Shown here: positions 1 through 10,915 of the stretch, piece after piece
How the letters are laid out: the number at the start of each line of letters is the position of its first letter
How positions within the stretch are numbered: position 1 is the stretch's first letter
Assembly: GCF_024124765.2 (NCBI RefSeq)
Contig: NZ_JAMXSR020000002.1
Coordinates: 767,001 to 831,000, forward strand
From: Sphingomonas sp. H160509
GTDB taxonomy: Bacteria > Pseudomonadota > Alphaproteobacteria > Sphingomonadales > Sphingomonadaceae
DNA length: 64,000 bases
Direction of reading: 5' to 3'
Made by a program: the position numbers and the translations under genes
The notes under the pieces: generated by a model
Databases searched by the model: none
What the model was told of the DNA's origin: nothing
What the model saw: only the letters and a program-made list of their open reading frames with translations

Positions 1-1922
1 ATATCGCGTACGGCGACGAAATCAACCTGACCGATTCGCTGAAGGACGGCGTGGTCGACAACATGCTCGTTGTGCTCGAACAGGGCGGACGCCTTGCCGC
101 CAAGCAGGGCACGCGCGACGCCGACGGCACGGTCAATTTGAAAACCGCCGCCTACACGCCGTGCAGCGTCACCAACACCGCCGGTTGTCCCAAGGAGCCG
201 ACGTGGAAGATCACCGCGGTCCGCGTCACCTATCGCCCCGAGCGGAAACGCATCTTCTACAAGGGCGCGCGGCTGCACCTGTTCGGCCTGCCCAGCCTGC
301 CGCTACCCGAGTTCTCGAACCCGGTCGGTGGCGGCAGCGACAGTGGCCTGCTCTCGCCCAACGGCGGCTATAGCCGCGTCAACGGCGTCGAAGTCAGCGT
401 CCCCTATTACTGGAAGCTCGCCCCGAACCAAGGGCTGGTCATCACGCCGCACATCTACAGCAGCGTGCTGCCGATGGCGCAGGTCGATTATTCCGCGCTC
501 AACTCGAAGGGCGCGTTCAAGGTACGCGCCTACGCGACCGAAAGCCGGCGCAGCGACGACCTGACGACCGCCACCCCGACCGACACGAGCATGGCGTTCC
601 GCGGCTATATCGACGGCATGGCACGCTATCAGCTGACGCCGAACTGGACCGCGAGCGGGTCGCTCCGCCTGACGACCGACCGCACGTTCCTGCGCCGCTA
701 CGACATTTCGCGCGACGACCGGTTGCGCACCACCGCGAGCCTGGAGCGGATCGACGACAGCAGCTATTTCTCGCTGAGCGGCTGGTACGCACAGACCCTG
801 CGCGTCGCGGACAGCCAGGGGCAGCAGCCGATCGCGCTGCCCGAGATCGATTATCGCAAGCGGTTCGACGATGGCCTCGTCGGTGGCCGGTTCCAGCTCC
901 AGCTGAACACGGTCGCGCTGACCCGCACCGATGGCCAGGACACGCAGCGCGCGTTCGCGAGCCTGCAATGGGATTTGCGCCGCTTCACGAACTGGGGTCA
1001 GGAGGTCACTTTCACCGCGTTCGCGCGCGGCGACCTGTACAATAGCAACGAGATCGATGCGACGATCAACCCGACCTATCGCGGGTTCGGCGGCTTCCGC
1101 CAGCGTGCCATCGGCGCGGCTGCGGTGGACGTAAAATGGCCGTTCATCGGTACGTTCCTGGGCGGTACGCAGCGCTTTACGCCGCAGGTGCAGTTCGTCG
1201 CGGCACCGAAGGTCGCCAATCTTTCGTTGCCGAACGAGGACTCGCGCGCCGTCGACCTGGACGACACCAACCTGTTCTCGCTCAACCGGTTCGCCGGCTA
1301 TGATCGGTTCGAGGATTCGTCGCGCGTCACCTATGGTGGCGAATGGGCGCTCGATTTGCCGGGGATCGCGTTCACCACCAACGTCGGCCAGAGCTATCGT
1401 GTCGACAAGCGGCCGACCATCTTGCCCGACGGCACCGGGCTCAGCGACCGGTTCTCCGATATCGTCGGGCGCAGCGAGCTCCGGTTCCGCGACTTCGTCT
1501 CGATCGTCCACCGCTACCGGCTCGACAAGGATGGCTTCGCGATCCGCCGCAACGAGCTCGACGCCACGATCGGCTCGCGCGCGACCTATGTGCTGGTCGG
1601 GTATCTCAAGCTCAACCGCAACATCGATGCATCGATCGAGGATCTGCGCGACCGCGAGGAAGTCCGCGTTGCGGGACGCGTGCAGTTCGCACGGTTCTGG
1701 TCGGCGTTCGGTTCGGGCGTGGTCGATCTGACCAACGCATCGGAAGATCCTCTGTCCCGCAGCGATGGCTTCACGCCGATCCGCCACCGGCTGGGCGTCC
1801 AGTATGAGGACGACTGCCTGCGTCTCGGCGGAACGTGGCGGCGGACGTACAACGACACCGGCGACGCGCGTAAGGGCAACAGCTTCCTGTTGACGCTGGC
1901 CTTCACCAACCTCGGCCGCTAA
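1..1922 (+). CDS. lptD: LPS-assembly outer-membrane protein LptD (5' partial)
   Basis: LptD is the outer-membrane barrel that inserts lipopolysaccharide into the outer leaflet, working with LptE and the Lpt bridge. The frame is open from base 3 with no start in view, so the signal peptide and most of the periplasmic jellyroll lie upstream. About 640 residues are visible, almost all barrel strands with alternating aromatic and polar residues, ending in FTNLGR. Cysteines in TPCSVTNTAGCP near the visible N terminus and DDCLRLGG near the C terminus sit where LptD forms inter-domain disulfides. The order lptD-surA-pdxA-rsmA downstream is the classic one. No frame break was seen in the visible part. 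Confidence 0.93.
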   Translation, partial: IAYGDEINLTDSLKDGVVDNMLVVLEQGGRLAAKQGTRDADGTVNLKTAAYTPCSVTNTAGCPKEPTWKITAVRVTYRPERKRIFYKGARLHLFGLPSLPLPEFSNPVGGGSDSGLLSPNGGYSRVNGVEVSVPYYWKLAPNQGLVITPHIYSSVLPMAQVDYSALNSKGAFKVRAYATESRRSDDLTTATPTDTSMAFRGYIDGMARYQLTPNWTASGSLRLTTDRTFLRRYDISRDDRLRTTASLERIDDSSYFSLSGWYAQTLRVADSQGQQPIALPEIDYRKRFDDGLVGGRFQLQLNTVALTRTDGQDTQRAFASLQWDLRRFTNWGQEVTFTAFARGDLYNSNEIDATINPTYRGFGGFRQRAIGAAAVDVKWPFIGTFLGGTQRFTPQVQFVAAPKVANLSLPNEDSRAVDLDDTNLFSLNRFAGYDRFEDSSRVTYGGEWALDLPGIAFTTNVGQSYRVDKRPTILPDGTGLSDRFSDIVGRSELRFRDFVSIVHRYRLDKDGFAIRRNELDATIGSRATYVLVGYLKLNRNIDASIEDLRDREEVRVAGRVQFARFWSAFGSGVVDLTNASEDPLSRSDGFTPIRHRLGVQYEDDCLRLGGTWRRTYNDTGDARKGNSFLLTLAFTNLGR

Positions 1923-2001
1923 GCCCGCGTTCAGCTACTTTGAGGCAAACGTCGCCGGATATGCGCCGTCATGACAATGATGGTGCGGATTACGGCGTGC
2001 G

Positions 2002-3493
2002 ATGATGGGATACCGACACTTGAAGCATGATGTTCGACTGGCGGCGCGTGGCGGCCGTGTGATCGGTTCTGTGGTCCTGGCTGCGCTGGCAGCAGGCGCG
2101 ATCGCCCAGGCGGTGCCTCCCAAGGGCGCTCAGGGCCGGCGCGGGGCGCGACCTGCGCCTACCCAGCCGGCTCATGCCCAGCCGGCCCAGGCCCAGCCCG
2201 CGCCCTCGGCTCCGGGACAGACCGTTCAGGACCAGAGCGTGCCGGACAATACCGGTCTCGACATCCCGACCAACCTCCAAATCTTCGGCAAGGTCGATCC
2301 CAACGTCCGCAAGCCGACCGCGATCGTCAACGATACCGTCATTACCGGTACCGACGTCGACCAGCGCGTCGCCCTGGTGGCAATGGCGAACGAGGCGAAG
2401 CTGTCGCCCGAAGATCGCGAGCGGCTGAAGCTGCAGGTGCTGCGCCAGCTGATCGACGAGACGCTCCAGATCCAGGAAGCGAAGACCGCCGACATCACGA
2501 TCACCCCGGCCGAGCTGACGCAGAGCTATGACGGCGTATCGAAGCGCTTCAATCGTACGCCGGTCGCGATGCGCGCCTATCTGCGCGAATCCGGTTCGTC
2601 CGAGCGGTCGCTGAAGCGCCAGATCGAGGGGCGAGCTCGCCTGGCAGCGCTATCTGCGTCGCCGCGTCGAGCCGTTCGTCAACGTCGGCGACGAGGAAGT
2701 GAAGTCGATCATCGACCGTCTCCAGGCGGCCAAGGGCACCGACGAGTTCAACCTCAAGGAAATCTATCTCGCGGCGACGCCGGCGAACAGCCAGCAAGTC
2801 TATGCGAACGCCAAGCAGATCCTGCAGGAGATCCAGAAGGGCGCTCAGCCGTTCGAATATTACGCGCGCCAGTTCTCCGAGGCGTCTACGCGCGCGGTCG
2901 GCGGCGATCTTGGCTGGATCCGTGCGGCGACCTTGCCGGGGCAGTTGGCTGAAGCCGCGACGACGATGCAGGTGGGCCAGGTTGCCGGGCCTATCGAGGT
3001 TTCGGGTGGCTATTCGATCCTGTATCTCACTGACAAGCGCCAGGTGCTGACCGCCGATCCGCGTGATGCCAAGCTCAGTCTGAAGCAGTTGACGCTGCGC
3101 TTCCCGCCGAACACCAATCAGGCACAGGCGTCTGCGCGCGCACAGGCATTTGCCAAGGCGACGCAGGAATTGCGTGGCTGCGGTACCGTTGAGAAGGTCG
3201 CGGCCGGGATCGGCGCGGACGTGGTCGACAACGATACGGTGCGTATCCGCGACCTGCCACCGCAGCTTCAGGAAGTGATGCTGAAGCTTCAGGTTGGCGA
3301 GTCGAGCCCACCTTTCGGGTCCGCTGAGCAAGGCGTTCGCGCGCTGGTTCTGTGCGGTCGCGACGAGGCGGCTGGCGGTTCGGTGCCGAACTCCGAGCAG
3401 ATCCAGGGTCAGCTCGAGCAACAGCGCGTCAACCTGCGTGCCCAGCAGAAGCTGCGCGATCTGCGGCGCGATGCCGTGGTCGAATATCGGTGA
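2002..3493 (+). CDS. surA: Periplasmic chaperone / peptidyl-prolyl isomerase SurA (one apparent frameshift)
   Basis: SurA is the periplasmic chaperone that escorts outer-membrane proteins, including LptD, to the Bam complex. A hydrophobic signal segment (VIGSVVLAALAAGAIAQA) is followed by a Pro/Ala/Gln-rich linker, a SurA N-terminal domain (about residues 95-220) and one parvulin-like domain (FNLKEIYLAA through GGYSILYLTD). The frame breaks at the GGGG run 2628-2631; removing one G joins RQIEGE to LAWQRYLRRRVEPF and gives about 496 residues. This fits a sequencing error, since both halves are well conserved. The start is uncertain: ATG at 2002 or 2005, or the TTG at 2020, could be used. Confidence 0.9.
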
Positions 3494-3500
3494 TAGGATC

Positions 3501-4508
3501 GTGACCCGCATCTTGCCGCTGGCGGTGTCGATGGGCGATCCCGCGGGGATCGGGCCCGAGATCATCGCCAAGGCGTGGGATGCGCGCGAGACTCATGGCC
3601 TGCCGCCATTCGTCGCGGTGGGCGATGCGCGGGCGATCGAGCGGGTCTGGGCTGGTCCGATCGCGCGCGTGACGGACGTGGGCGCGGCGGCGGCGGTTTT
3701 CGGCGACGCATTGCCGGTGCTGACGGTGGGCGATGCGGGCGCGATCGTACCGGGTGAGCCCGATGCGGACGGCGCGCGCTGTGCGCTGCATTCGCTGGAG
3801 TTGGCGGTCGGTCTCGTCCGCACTGGGGCGGCGCGGGCGCTGGTGACAGGTCCTGTGTCGAAGTCGCAGCTGTACGCGATCGGCTTCACGCATCCGGGGC
3901 AGACCGAGTTCGTTGCCGAGCGCTACGGGGTTGCGGGCGACAATGCGGTGATGATGCTGGCGGGGCCGTCGCTGAAGGTGGTGCCGATTACGACTCACGT
4001 GCCGTTGAAGGACGTTTCGGCTTTGCTCACGGTCGATCTGATCGTTGCCAAGGCGCGCGCGACCGCTCGGGGATTACTGCGAAACTTCGGAATCGAGAAC
4101 CCGCGGCTGGCCTTTGCCGGCCTCAATCCGCATGCCGGCGAACAAGGTGCGCTTGGGCGTGAGGAAATCGAGATCATCGCGCCGGCGATCGCGATCCTGT
4201 GCGATGAGGGCATCGATGCGACTGGGCCGTTCGCGGCGGACACGATGTTCCATCCGCGGGCGCGTGCTACCTACGATGTCGTCATGTGCTGCTATCACGA
4301 TCAGGCGCTGGTGCCGTTGAAGACGATCCATTTCGACGAGGGCGTGAACATGACGCTGGGCCTGCCGATCGTGCGGACCTCTCCCGACCACGGGACGGCT
4401 TTCGCGATCGCCGGCAAGAATATCGCCGAACCGGGCGCGATGATCGCGGCGATCGCGATGGCGGGCGAAGCGGCGGACCGGCGCGCGCAGACCGCTGCCC
4501 AGTCGTGA
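3501..4508 (+). CDS. pdxA: 4-hydroxythreonine-4-phosphate dehydrogenase PdxA
   Basis: PdxA oxidises 4-phosphohydroxy-L-threonine with NAD in the DXP-dependent pyridoxal phosphate pathway. The protein is about 335 residues, the normal length. It begins with the family signature [17 protein letters not shown] and shows the three metal-binding histidine regions TTHVPLK, LNPHAGE and [10 protein letters not shown]. The GTG at 3501 is chosen because it follows AGGA and puts the family N terminus at residue 2; the open frame runs further upstream inside surA. The gene starts 7 bases after surA stops, and its TGA overlaps the GTG of rsmA (GTGA), so surA-pdxA-rsmA are probably co-transcribed. Confidence 0.93.
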   Translation: MTRILPLAVSMGDPAGIGPEIIAKAWDARETHGLPPFVAVGDARAIERVWAGPIARVTDVGAAAAVFGDALPVLTVGDAGAIVPGEPDADGARCALHSLELAVGLVRTGAARALVTGPVSKSQLYAIGFTHPGQTEFVAERYGVAGDNAVMMLAGPSLKVVPITTHVPLKDVSALLTVDLIVAKARATARGLLRNFGIENPRLAFAGLNPHAGEQGALGREEIEIIAPAIAILCDEGIDATGPFAADTMFHPRARATYDVVMCCYHDQALVPLKTIHFDEGVNMTLGLPIVRTSPDHGTAFAIAGKNIAEPGAMIAAIAMAGEAADRRAQTAAQS

Positions 4509-5337
4509 GCGAGGCTGCATTGACGGAGCTTCCCCCGCTGCGCGAGGTGATCGCGCGCTATGGGCTGAATGCGAGCAAGGCGCTTGGGCAGAACTTCCTG
4601 TTCGATGGGCAGTTGCTCAAGCGCATCGCGGCGGTGCCGGGCGATCTTCAGGATGCCGAGGTGCTTGAGGTCGGGCCTGGACCGGGTGGGCTGACGCGGG
4701 CGCTGCTCGCTGCGGGGGGCTCGGGTGACTGCGATCGAGCGTGACCGGCGGTGCATTCCTGCGCTGGCGGAGCTCGGCGAGGCGTATCCGGGGCGGCTGC
4801 GGGTCATCGAGGGCGACGCGATGGAAGTCGACGCGCCGGCGTTGTTCGAGGGCAAGCCGCATATCGTGTCGAACCTGCCGTACAACATCGGCACGGCGTT
4901 GCTGGTAGGGTGGCTGTCGACGTCGTGGCTGCCGTGGTGGCAGTCGTGCACGCTGATGTTCCAGAAGGAAGTCGCCGAGCGGATCGTCGCGAAGACCAAC
5001 GACGACCATTACGGGCGCTTGGCGGTACTGGCGCAGTGGCGTTCGACTGCGCGGATCGCGATGCCGGTTCACCGGTCGGCATTTACGCCGCCGCCGAAGG
5101 TGATGTCGGCGGTGGTGCATCTGACTCCGGTCGAGGCGCCGGAGGGGGGTGAACTTCGCGGTTCTGGAGCGGCTGACGGGCGCGGCGTTCGGGCAGCGGC
5201 GGAAGATGTTGCGGCAGAGTTTGAAGGGTGTGCCGGGTGCGCTCGATGCGCTGGAGCGGATCGGGGTGGAGGCTACGCGGAGGGCCGAGACGCTTTCGGT
5301 TGCGGACTTTACGGCGTTGGCGAAGGCCGTCGGCTAA
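4505..5337 (+). CDS. rsmA: 16S rRNA adenine dimethyltransferase RsmA/KsgA (two apparent frameshifts)
   Basis: RsmA (KsgA) dimethylates A1518 and A1519 of 16S rRNA with S-adenosylmethionine, a late check in 30S assembly. Motifs are clear: [19 protein letters not shown] (SAM loop), IERD, and the catalytic NLPYNI, with the small C-terminal helical domain at the end. The frame is broken twice, at the six-G runs 4714-4719 and 5144-5149; dropping one G from each gives a continuous protein of about 276 residues, the normal size. The GTG start overlaps the pdxA stop. Two +1 errors in one housekeeping gene argue for an assembly fault rather than gene decay. Confidence 0.9.
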
Positions 5338-5338
5338 A

Positions 5339-5453
5339 CTCCCCCCTCCCTGAAAGGGAGGGGCCGGGGGTAGGTCGGCTTCCGTATGAGGTGACGTCGG
5401 CAACACGAGCCGGGCTACCCACCCCCAACCCCTCCCTTTCAGGGAGGGGAGCG
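5339..5453. repeat. GC-rich inverted repeat between converging genes (family A)
   Basis: A pair of CCCTCCC..GGGAGGG hairpins in opposite orientation, each about 25 bases, separated by about 60 bases. It lies between rsmA (+) and the converging TPR gene (-). The same element occurs near 7279, 7670, 17020 and 41845. It could act as a two-way transcription terminator or be an interspersed palindromic element. Confidence 0.75.
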
Positions 5454-5455
5454 CT

Positions 5456-5960
5456 TCAGTCCTTGGCGGCGACTGGCTTTTTCTCGAACTGCGCGGTCGC
5501 AATCGGCGGGCCTTTCGCAATCACCGCCGCAAGCTGCGTCGCTTCGGGGCAGACACCCTTGCAGAGCGTGCGGATCTTCACGAGATTGTCCTTCGCGCGG
5601 ACCACGGCTCCCTTGGCGACTAGCGCCTCGCCCTGCCCCCTTGAGCGCCGCGACGTCGTTCGGCTCCAGCAGCAGCGCCTCGCGGTACAGGCGGATTGCC
5701 TTGCCTGGCAGGTCACGCGTTTCTGCTACCCGAGCGAGAAGCAGGAACGTCGCCCGGTTGCGCGGATCGACCGCCACCGACGTTTCGAGCACATCGGTGG
5801 CGCCGTCCAAATTGCCCGCGGCGACCAGCGAACGCCCCTGCGCCAGCAACTGCATCGAGCGCGCGTCGATCTGAGCGTCGGGGCGCTGCCCGCTGAGCGA
5901 CGTCGAGACGCATACGACGGTCAGCGCGGCGGCAAGGGCAACGGACGAAAAACGCATCAT
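5456..5960 (-). CDS. Exported tetratricopeptide-repeat protein (one apparent frameshift)
   Basis: A small secreted TPR protein of unknown role, about 167 residues. The N terminus [16 protein letters not shown] is a signal peptide. Two to three TPR-like helices follow ([56 protein letters not shown]). The frame breaks at the C run 5636-5640; removing one base joins NDVAALKG to [12 protein letters not shown] codons at 5960 and 5957 are both possible starts. It lies just downstream of rsmB on the same strand and may share its transcript. No enzyme motif was seen; TPRs usually mediate protein contacts. Confidence 0.75.
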
Positions 5961-6013
5961 CGTCTCCAGGCGGGATACAGGTTTGGCCGTGAGTTGAGCC
6001 ATAGGTCGGCTGG

Positions 6014-7203
6014 CTAGCACGCAGCCCGGAGCCGCGCGACAAAAAAGCCGTCGGTGCCGTCGCGGCCGGGTTCGAGGCGGACGCCGTGGCCGTGCTTCGC
6101 GCCGGCGGGGAGCGACAGGGCTTCCGTCGTCCAGCCGGGGTGCTCGTTGAGGAACCAGGTGACCTGGTCGGTGCCCTCGGCGTCGAGCAGCGAGCAGACG
6201 ATGTAGACGAGCGAGCCGCCGGGCTTGACCAGCGTGGCGGCGACGGAGAGCACCTGCTGTTGCGTCGATTGCAGCCGCGAGACGCGGTCGGGGGGTAAGC
6301 CGCCAGCGCGCCTCCGGGTTACGTCGCCACGTGCCGGTGCCCGAGCACGGCGCGTCGACCAGCACGCCGTCGGCGCGACCGGCCCATTCGCTGAGCGCCT
6401 CGATCTCACGCGTCGGGTTGAGCAGGCGGCTCTCGACGATCGTCGCACCGGCGCGGGTCGCGCGGGGGGCGAGGCGTGCGAGGCGGTTGCGATCGGTGTC
6501 GCAGGCGAGGATCACGCCTTCGTTCTTCATCGTCGCCGCGAGCGCGAGCGTCTTGCCGCCGGCGCCTGCGCAGAGATCGACGATGCGTTCGCCGGGCTTT
6601 GCCTGCATCGCGAGGCCGACGAGCTGGCTGCCTTCGTCCTGCACCTCGAGCGCGCCTTCGTTGAAGAGCGGGAGTGCTTCGACGTTGGTACCCGTGGGGG
6701 AGGCGGATGCCGTCGGGGGCGTGGGGGGTGGCTTCTGCTTCGGGCAGCGCGGCGAGGACGGTGGCGCGGTCGGAGATCAGCGTGTTGACGCGGAGGTCTA
6801 GCGTGGCGCGGCCGGCTAGGTCTGTAAGGGCGGCGCCGTCGAGGCCGGAGGCGCGGAGGGCCTTGCTCAGCCACTGTGGCGCGACGCCGACACGGGCGCG
6901 GGGTTCATCCTTGGCGATCGGGGCTGGGGCGTGGGTAGAGCCGTCGAAGGTGGCGGCGACTTCCGGATCGGCATCGGCGACAAGCAGCATCGCGGTGCGG
7001 CCGTTTTCGGGGCGGTCTCCGGCCTTGCGGATCGCGGCGTAGACGAGTTCGCGGACGGCGCGGCGGTCCTTCGAGCCGGCATAGCGGCGGGTCGCGAAAT
7101 AGCGCGCGATCAGCGTGTCGGCGGCGGCGCCGGACTCGCGGGCTGCGGCGATGATCTGGTCGAGGAGTTCGATCGCGGCTTGCGTGCGTGCGGGGGGAGT
7201 CAC
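6014..7203 (-). CDS. rsmB: 16S rRNA m5C967 methyltransferase RsmB-type (two apparent frameshifts)
   Basis: RsmB methylates C967 of 16S rRNA. The N-terminal 130 residues form the NusB-like RNA-binding domain ([20 protein letters not shown]). The C-terminal part has the SAM site [28 protein letters not shown] with one catalytic Cys, and [11 protein letters not shown] with the other. Frame breaks lie at the G runs 6696-6700 and 6290-6295; dropping one base at each restores a protein of about 395 residues. I chose the GTG at 7203 because GGGAG stands about 8 bases upstream; the frame stays open to ATGs at 7263 and 7266, which run into repeat DNA. Confidence 0.88.
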
Positions 7204-7266
7204 TTCTGGGCTCCCGACTTCGCGTGGGTTCGGGGGGGAGGCTTGGTACGGAGTGTTCGTCATCAT

Positions 7267-7796
7267 CCCCTCCCCTAGCCCCTCCCGCGGGCGGGAGGGG
7301 AATAATTTCGGAACCCCGCCTCCAGCCCAGTCGCGAGCGGGGGGCTCGGCCCTTCCCTCCGTCATCCCGGCGAACGCCGGGACCCATGGACAGGGTGGCC
7401 CCGGCGATAGCGTTCAACCATCACCCGGGCCGCAACCATGGGTCCCGGCGTTCGCCGGGACGACGGAGGGGGGCGGCGGGACGACGGAGGGGGGCGGCGG
7501 TCTGTGAGTTAGCCTGCGGCCTGTGGAGCACCGCCCAGGCAAATATAGTTCGTCATTCCCGCGCAGGCAGGGATCCATATTCTCTAACGGTTGCGATCTA
7601 ACTGCGACGTTAGCCAATATGGGTTCCCGCCTTCGCGGGAATGACGGGGAGCGTGGGAGCGAGCATCTACCTGCTCCCCTCCCTGGAAGGGAGGGGTTGG
7701 GGGGTGGGTTGACTCGTTTTAGCCACCGGCAGACGAGCTTGGGGAAGCCGACCCACCCCCGGCCCCTCCCTTCAGGTAGGGGAGAAGTTCCCGCCC
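7267..7796. repeat. 530-base gene-free block of several palindromic repeats
   Basis: No convincing gene lies between rsmB and guaB. The block holds four elements: a CCCCTCCCGC..GCGGGAGGGG hairpin (about 7279-7300); a long inverted repeat of GTCATCCCGGCGAACGCCGG (about 7361-7464); an inverted repeat around TTCCCGC..GCGGGAA (about 7551-7646); and a second CCCTCCC-type pair (about 7668-7790). A 21-base unit is also repeated twice in tandem at 7457-7498. The block may end transcription of guaB before rsmB and has probably grown by repeat insertion. Confidence 0.7.
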
Positions 7797-9314
<1,518 letters not shown>

Positions 9315-9372
9315 CTAGGCCCTGTCGCGCGTGACGTGCTATAGCGGTGCGATACACGGATGGGGATGTTCG

Positions 9373-10345
9373 ATGGGCTTGACCGTTGCCGCACTCTTAT
9401 TGGCGCTGGTGCTGCTGTACCTCTTCACCAGCATCAAGATCGTCCACCAGGGCTATCAATACACGATCGAACATTTCGGGCGCTTCACGACGGTCGCGCG
9501 GCCCGGCTTCAATTTCTACCCGGCGTTCTTCTACCGCGTGGGACGGAAAGTGAACATGATGGAGCAGGTGATCGACATCCCCGGCCAAGAGATCATTACC
9601 AAGGACAATGCGATGATCTCGACCGACGGGGTCGTGTTCTTCCAGGTGCTCGACTCGGCCAAGGCGGCGTACGAGGTGTCGGATCTGTACCAGGCGCTGT
9701 TGCAGCTCACGACGACGAACCTACGCACGGTGATGGGGTCGATGGACCTCGACGAGACGCTGTCGAAACGCGACGAAATCAATGCGCGGCTGCTCAACGT
9801 GGTCGATCATGCGACGACGCCGTGGGGGGGTGAAGATCACGCGCGTCGAGATCAAGGACATTCGGCCGCCGGCGGATATCGTCAACGCGATGGGGCGGCA
9901 GATGAAGGCCGAGCGCGAGAAGCGGGCTAACATCCTCGATGCGGAGGGCTCGCGGGCTTCCGAGATCCTGCGGGCTGAGGGGCAGAAGCAGGCGCGGATT
10001 TTGGAGTCCGAGGGGCGCAAGGAGTCGGCGTTCCGCGATGCCGAGGCTCGCGAGCGGGCGGCGGTGGCGGAGGCTTCGGCGACGCGGGCGGTGTCGCAGG
10101 CGATCGAGGAGGGCGGCGCGCAGGCGATCAATTACTTCATCGCGCAGAAATATGTCGAGGCCATCGGCAAGTTCGCGACCTCGCCCAATGCGAAGACGAT
10201 CCTGTTTCCGGTTGAGGCTACTCAGTTGATGGGGACGCTTGGGGGGATTGGGGAACTGGCTAAGGATGCTTTGCGCGATGCGGTCGCGTCGCCGCCGGCC
10301 AAGCCTGAACCGCGGAAGGGTCCGTTCGAGTTGCCGAAAAGCTGA
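9373..10345 (+). CDS. SPFH/band-7 (stomatin-like) membrane protein (one apparent frameshift)
   Basis: A stomatin/prohibitin-family scaffold of the inner membrane, often linked to membrane microdomains or protease control. One N-terminal transmembrane segment ([19 protein letters not shown]) precedes the band-7 domain (about 20-200; [30 protein letters not shown]) and a charged coiled-coil ([19 protein letters not shown]). The frame breaks at the seven-G run 9824-9830; six Gs give [10 protein letters not shown] and a protein of about 323 residues. Its TGA shares one base with the ATG of the NfeD gene (TGATG), the standard SPFH-NfeD pairing. Confidence 0.9.
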
Positions 10346-10782
10346 TGGACGCGATCGGGGCGGCCGGCGCGTGGCTGATCGCGGCGCTGGTGCTGGGGAT
10401 CGCCGGGCTGGCGGTGCCGGGGGTGTTCCTAATGTTCCTCGCCATCGCTGCGGCGGTGACAGGGGTAGCGGTGTTCGTGTTGCCGGACTTGCCGGTGGCG
10501 GCGCAACTGGCGGCGTTCGGGATCTGGAGCGCGGTTGCGGTGCTGATCGGGAAGCGCTGGTATCGGGATTATCCGGTCGAGGGCGGGGATCCGATGTTGA
10601 ACGATCGCTCTGCTCGGCTGGTGGGTCAGGTTGTGGTGGTGGAGACCGCGCTGGTTAGCGGGCGTGGCCGGGTATTGGTGGGCGACGGGAGTTGGCCGGC
10701 TCGGGGTGAAGATGCCGCGGTTGGAGTGCGGGTTCGCGTTGCTGCGGTTGTCGATGGCGAGGTGGTGGTGGAGCCTCTCTAA
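10345..10782 (+). CDS. NfeD family membrane protein
   Basis: A 145-residue short-form NfeD protein. The first 75 residues hold two or three membrane segments (WLIAALVLGIAGLAVPGVFL, LPVAAQLAAFGIWSAVAVLI), and the C-terminal part is the OB-fold NfeD domain (LVGQVVVVETALVSGRGRVLVGD). NfeD proteins form partner pairs with SPFH proteins, and here the two genes overlap by one base. The long-form ClpP-like protease domain is absent. Frame is intact. Confidence 0.88.
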   Translation: MDAIGAAGAWLIAALVLGIAGLAVPGVFLMFLAIAAAVTGVAVFVLPDLPVAAQLAAFGIWSAVAVLIGKRWYRDYPVEGGDPMLNDRSARLVGQVVVVETALVSGRGRVLVGDGSWPARGEDAAVGVRVRVAAVVDGEVVVEPL

Positions 10783-10915
10783 ACCCTCTCCCTTCAGGGG
10801 AGAGGGAAGCCGCGTAGCGGCGAGGGTGAGGGCATGCCAAGCAGGGCCGTGCCCTCACCTTCCCACCCGACTTCGTCGGCCGGGCCCCCTTCCTCTCCCC
10901 CGAGGGGAGAGGAGT
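10783..10915. repeat. Inverted GC-rich repeats between nfeD and pckA
   Basis: Two CTCTCCC..GGGAGAG hairpins (about 10789-10808 and 10890-10914), with a GGTGAGGGC..GCCCTCACC pair between them. The genes converge here, so a two-way terminator role is plausible. Confidence 0.65.

Noticed and set aside
303..1787. Long open frame (494 codons) on the minus strand across lptD
   Set aside because: It is an antisense shadow of a well-supported gene, common in high-GC DNA, with Arg/Ala/Asp-rich low-quality protein and no domains.
4714..5149. Programmed ribosomal frameshifting in rsmA and other genes
   Set aside because: The breaks occur in many unrelated housekeeping genes, in both directions, without a shared slippery site or downstream pseudoknot. 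Homopolymer error explains them better.
7267..7796. Possible CRISPR array
   Set aside because: Repeats are palindromic, few, and not evenly spaced, with no cas genes in the window.
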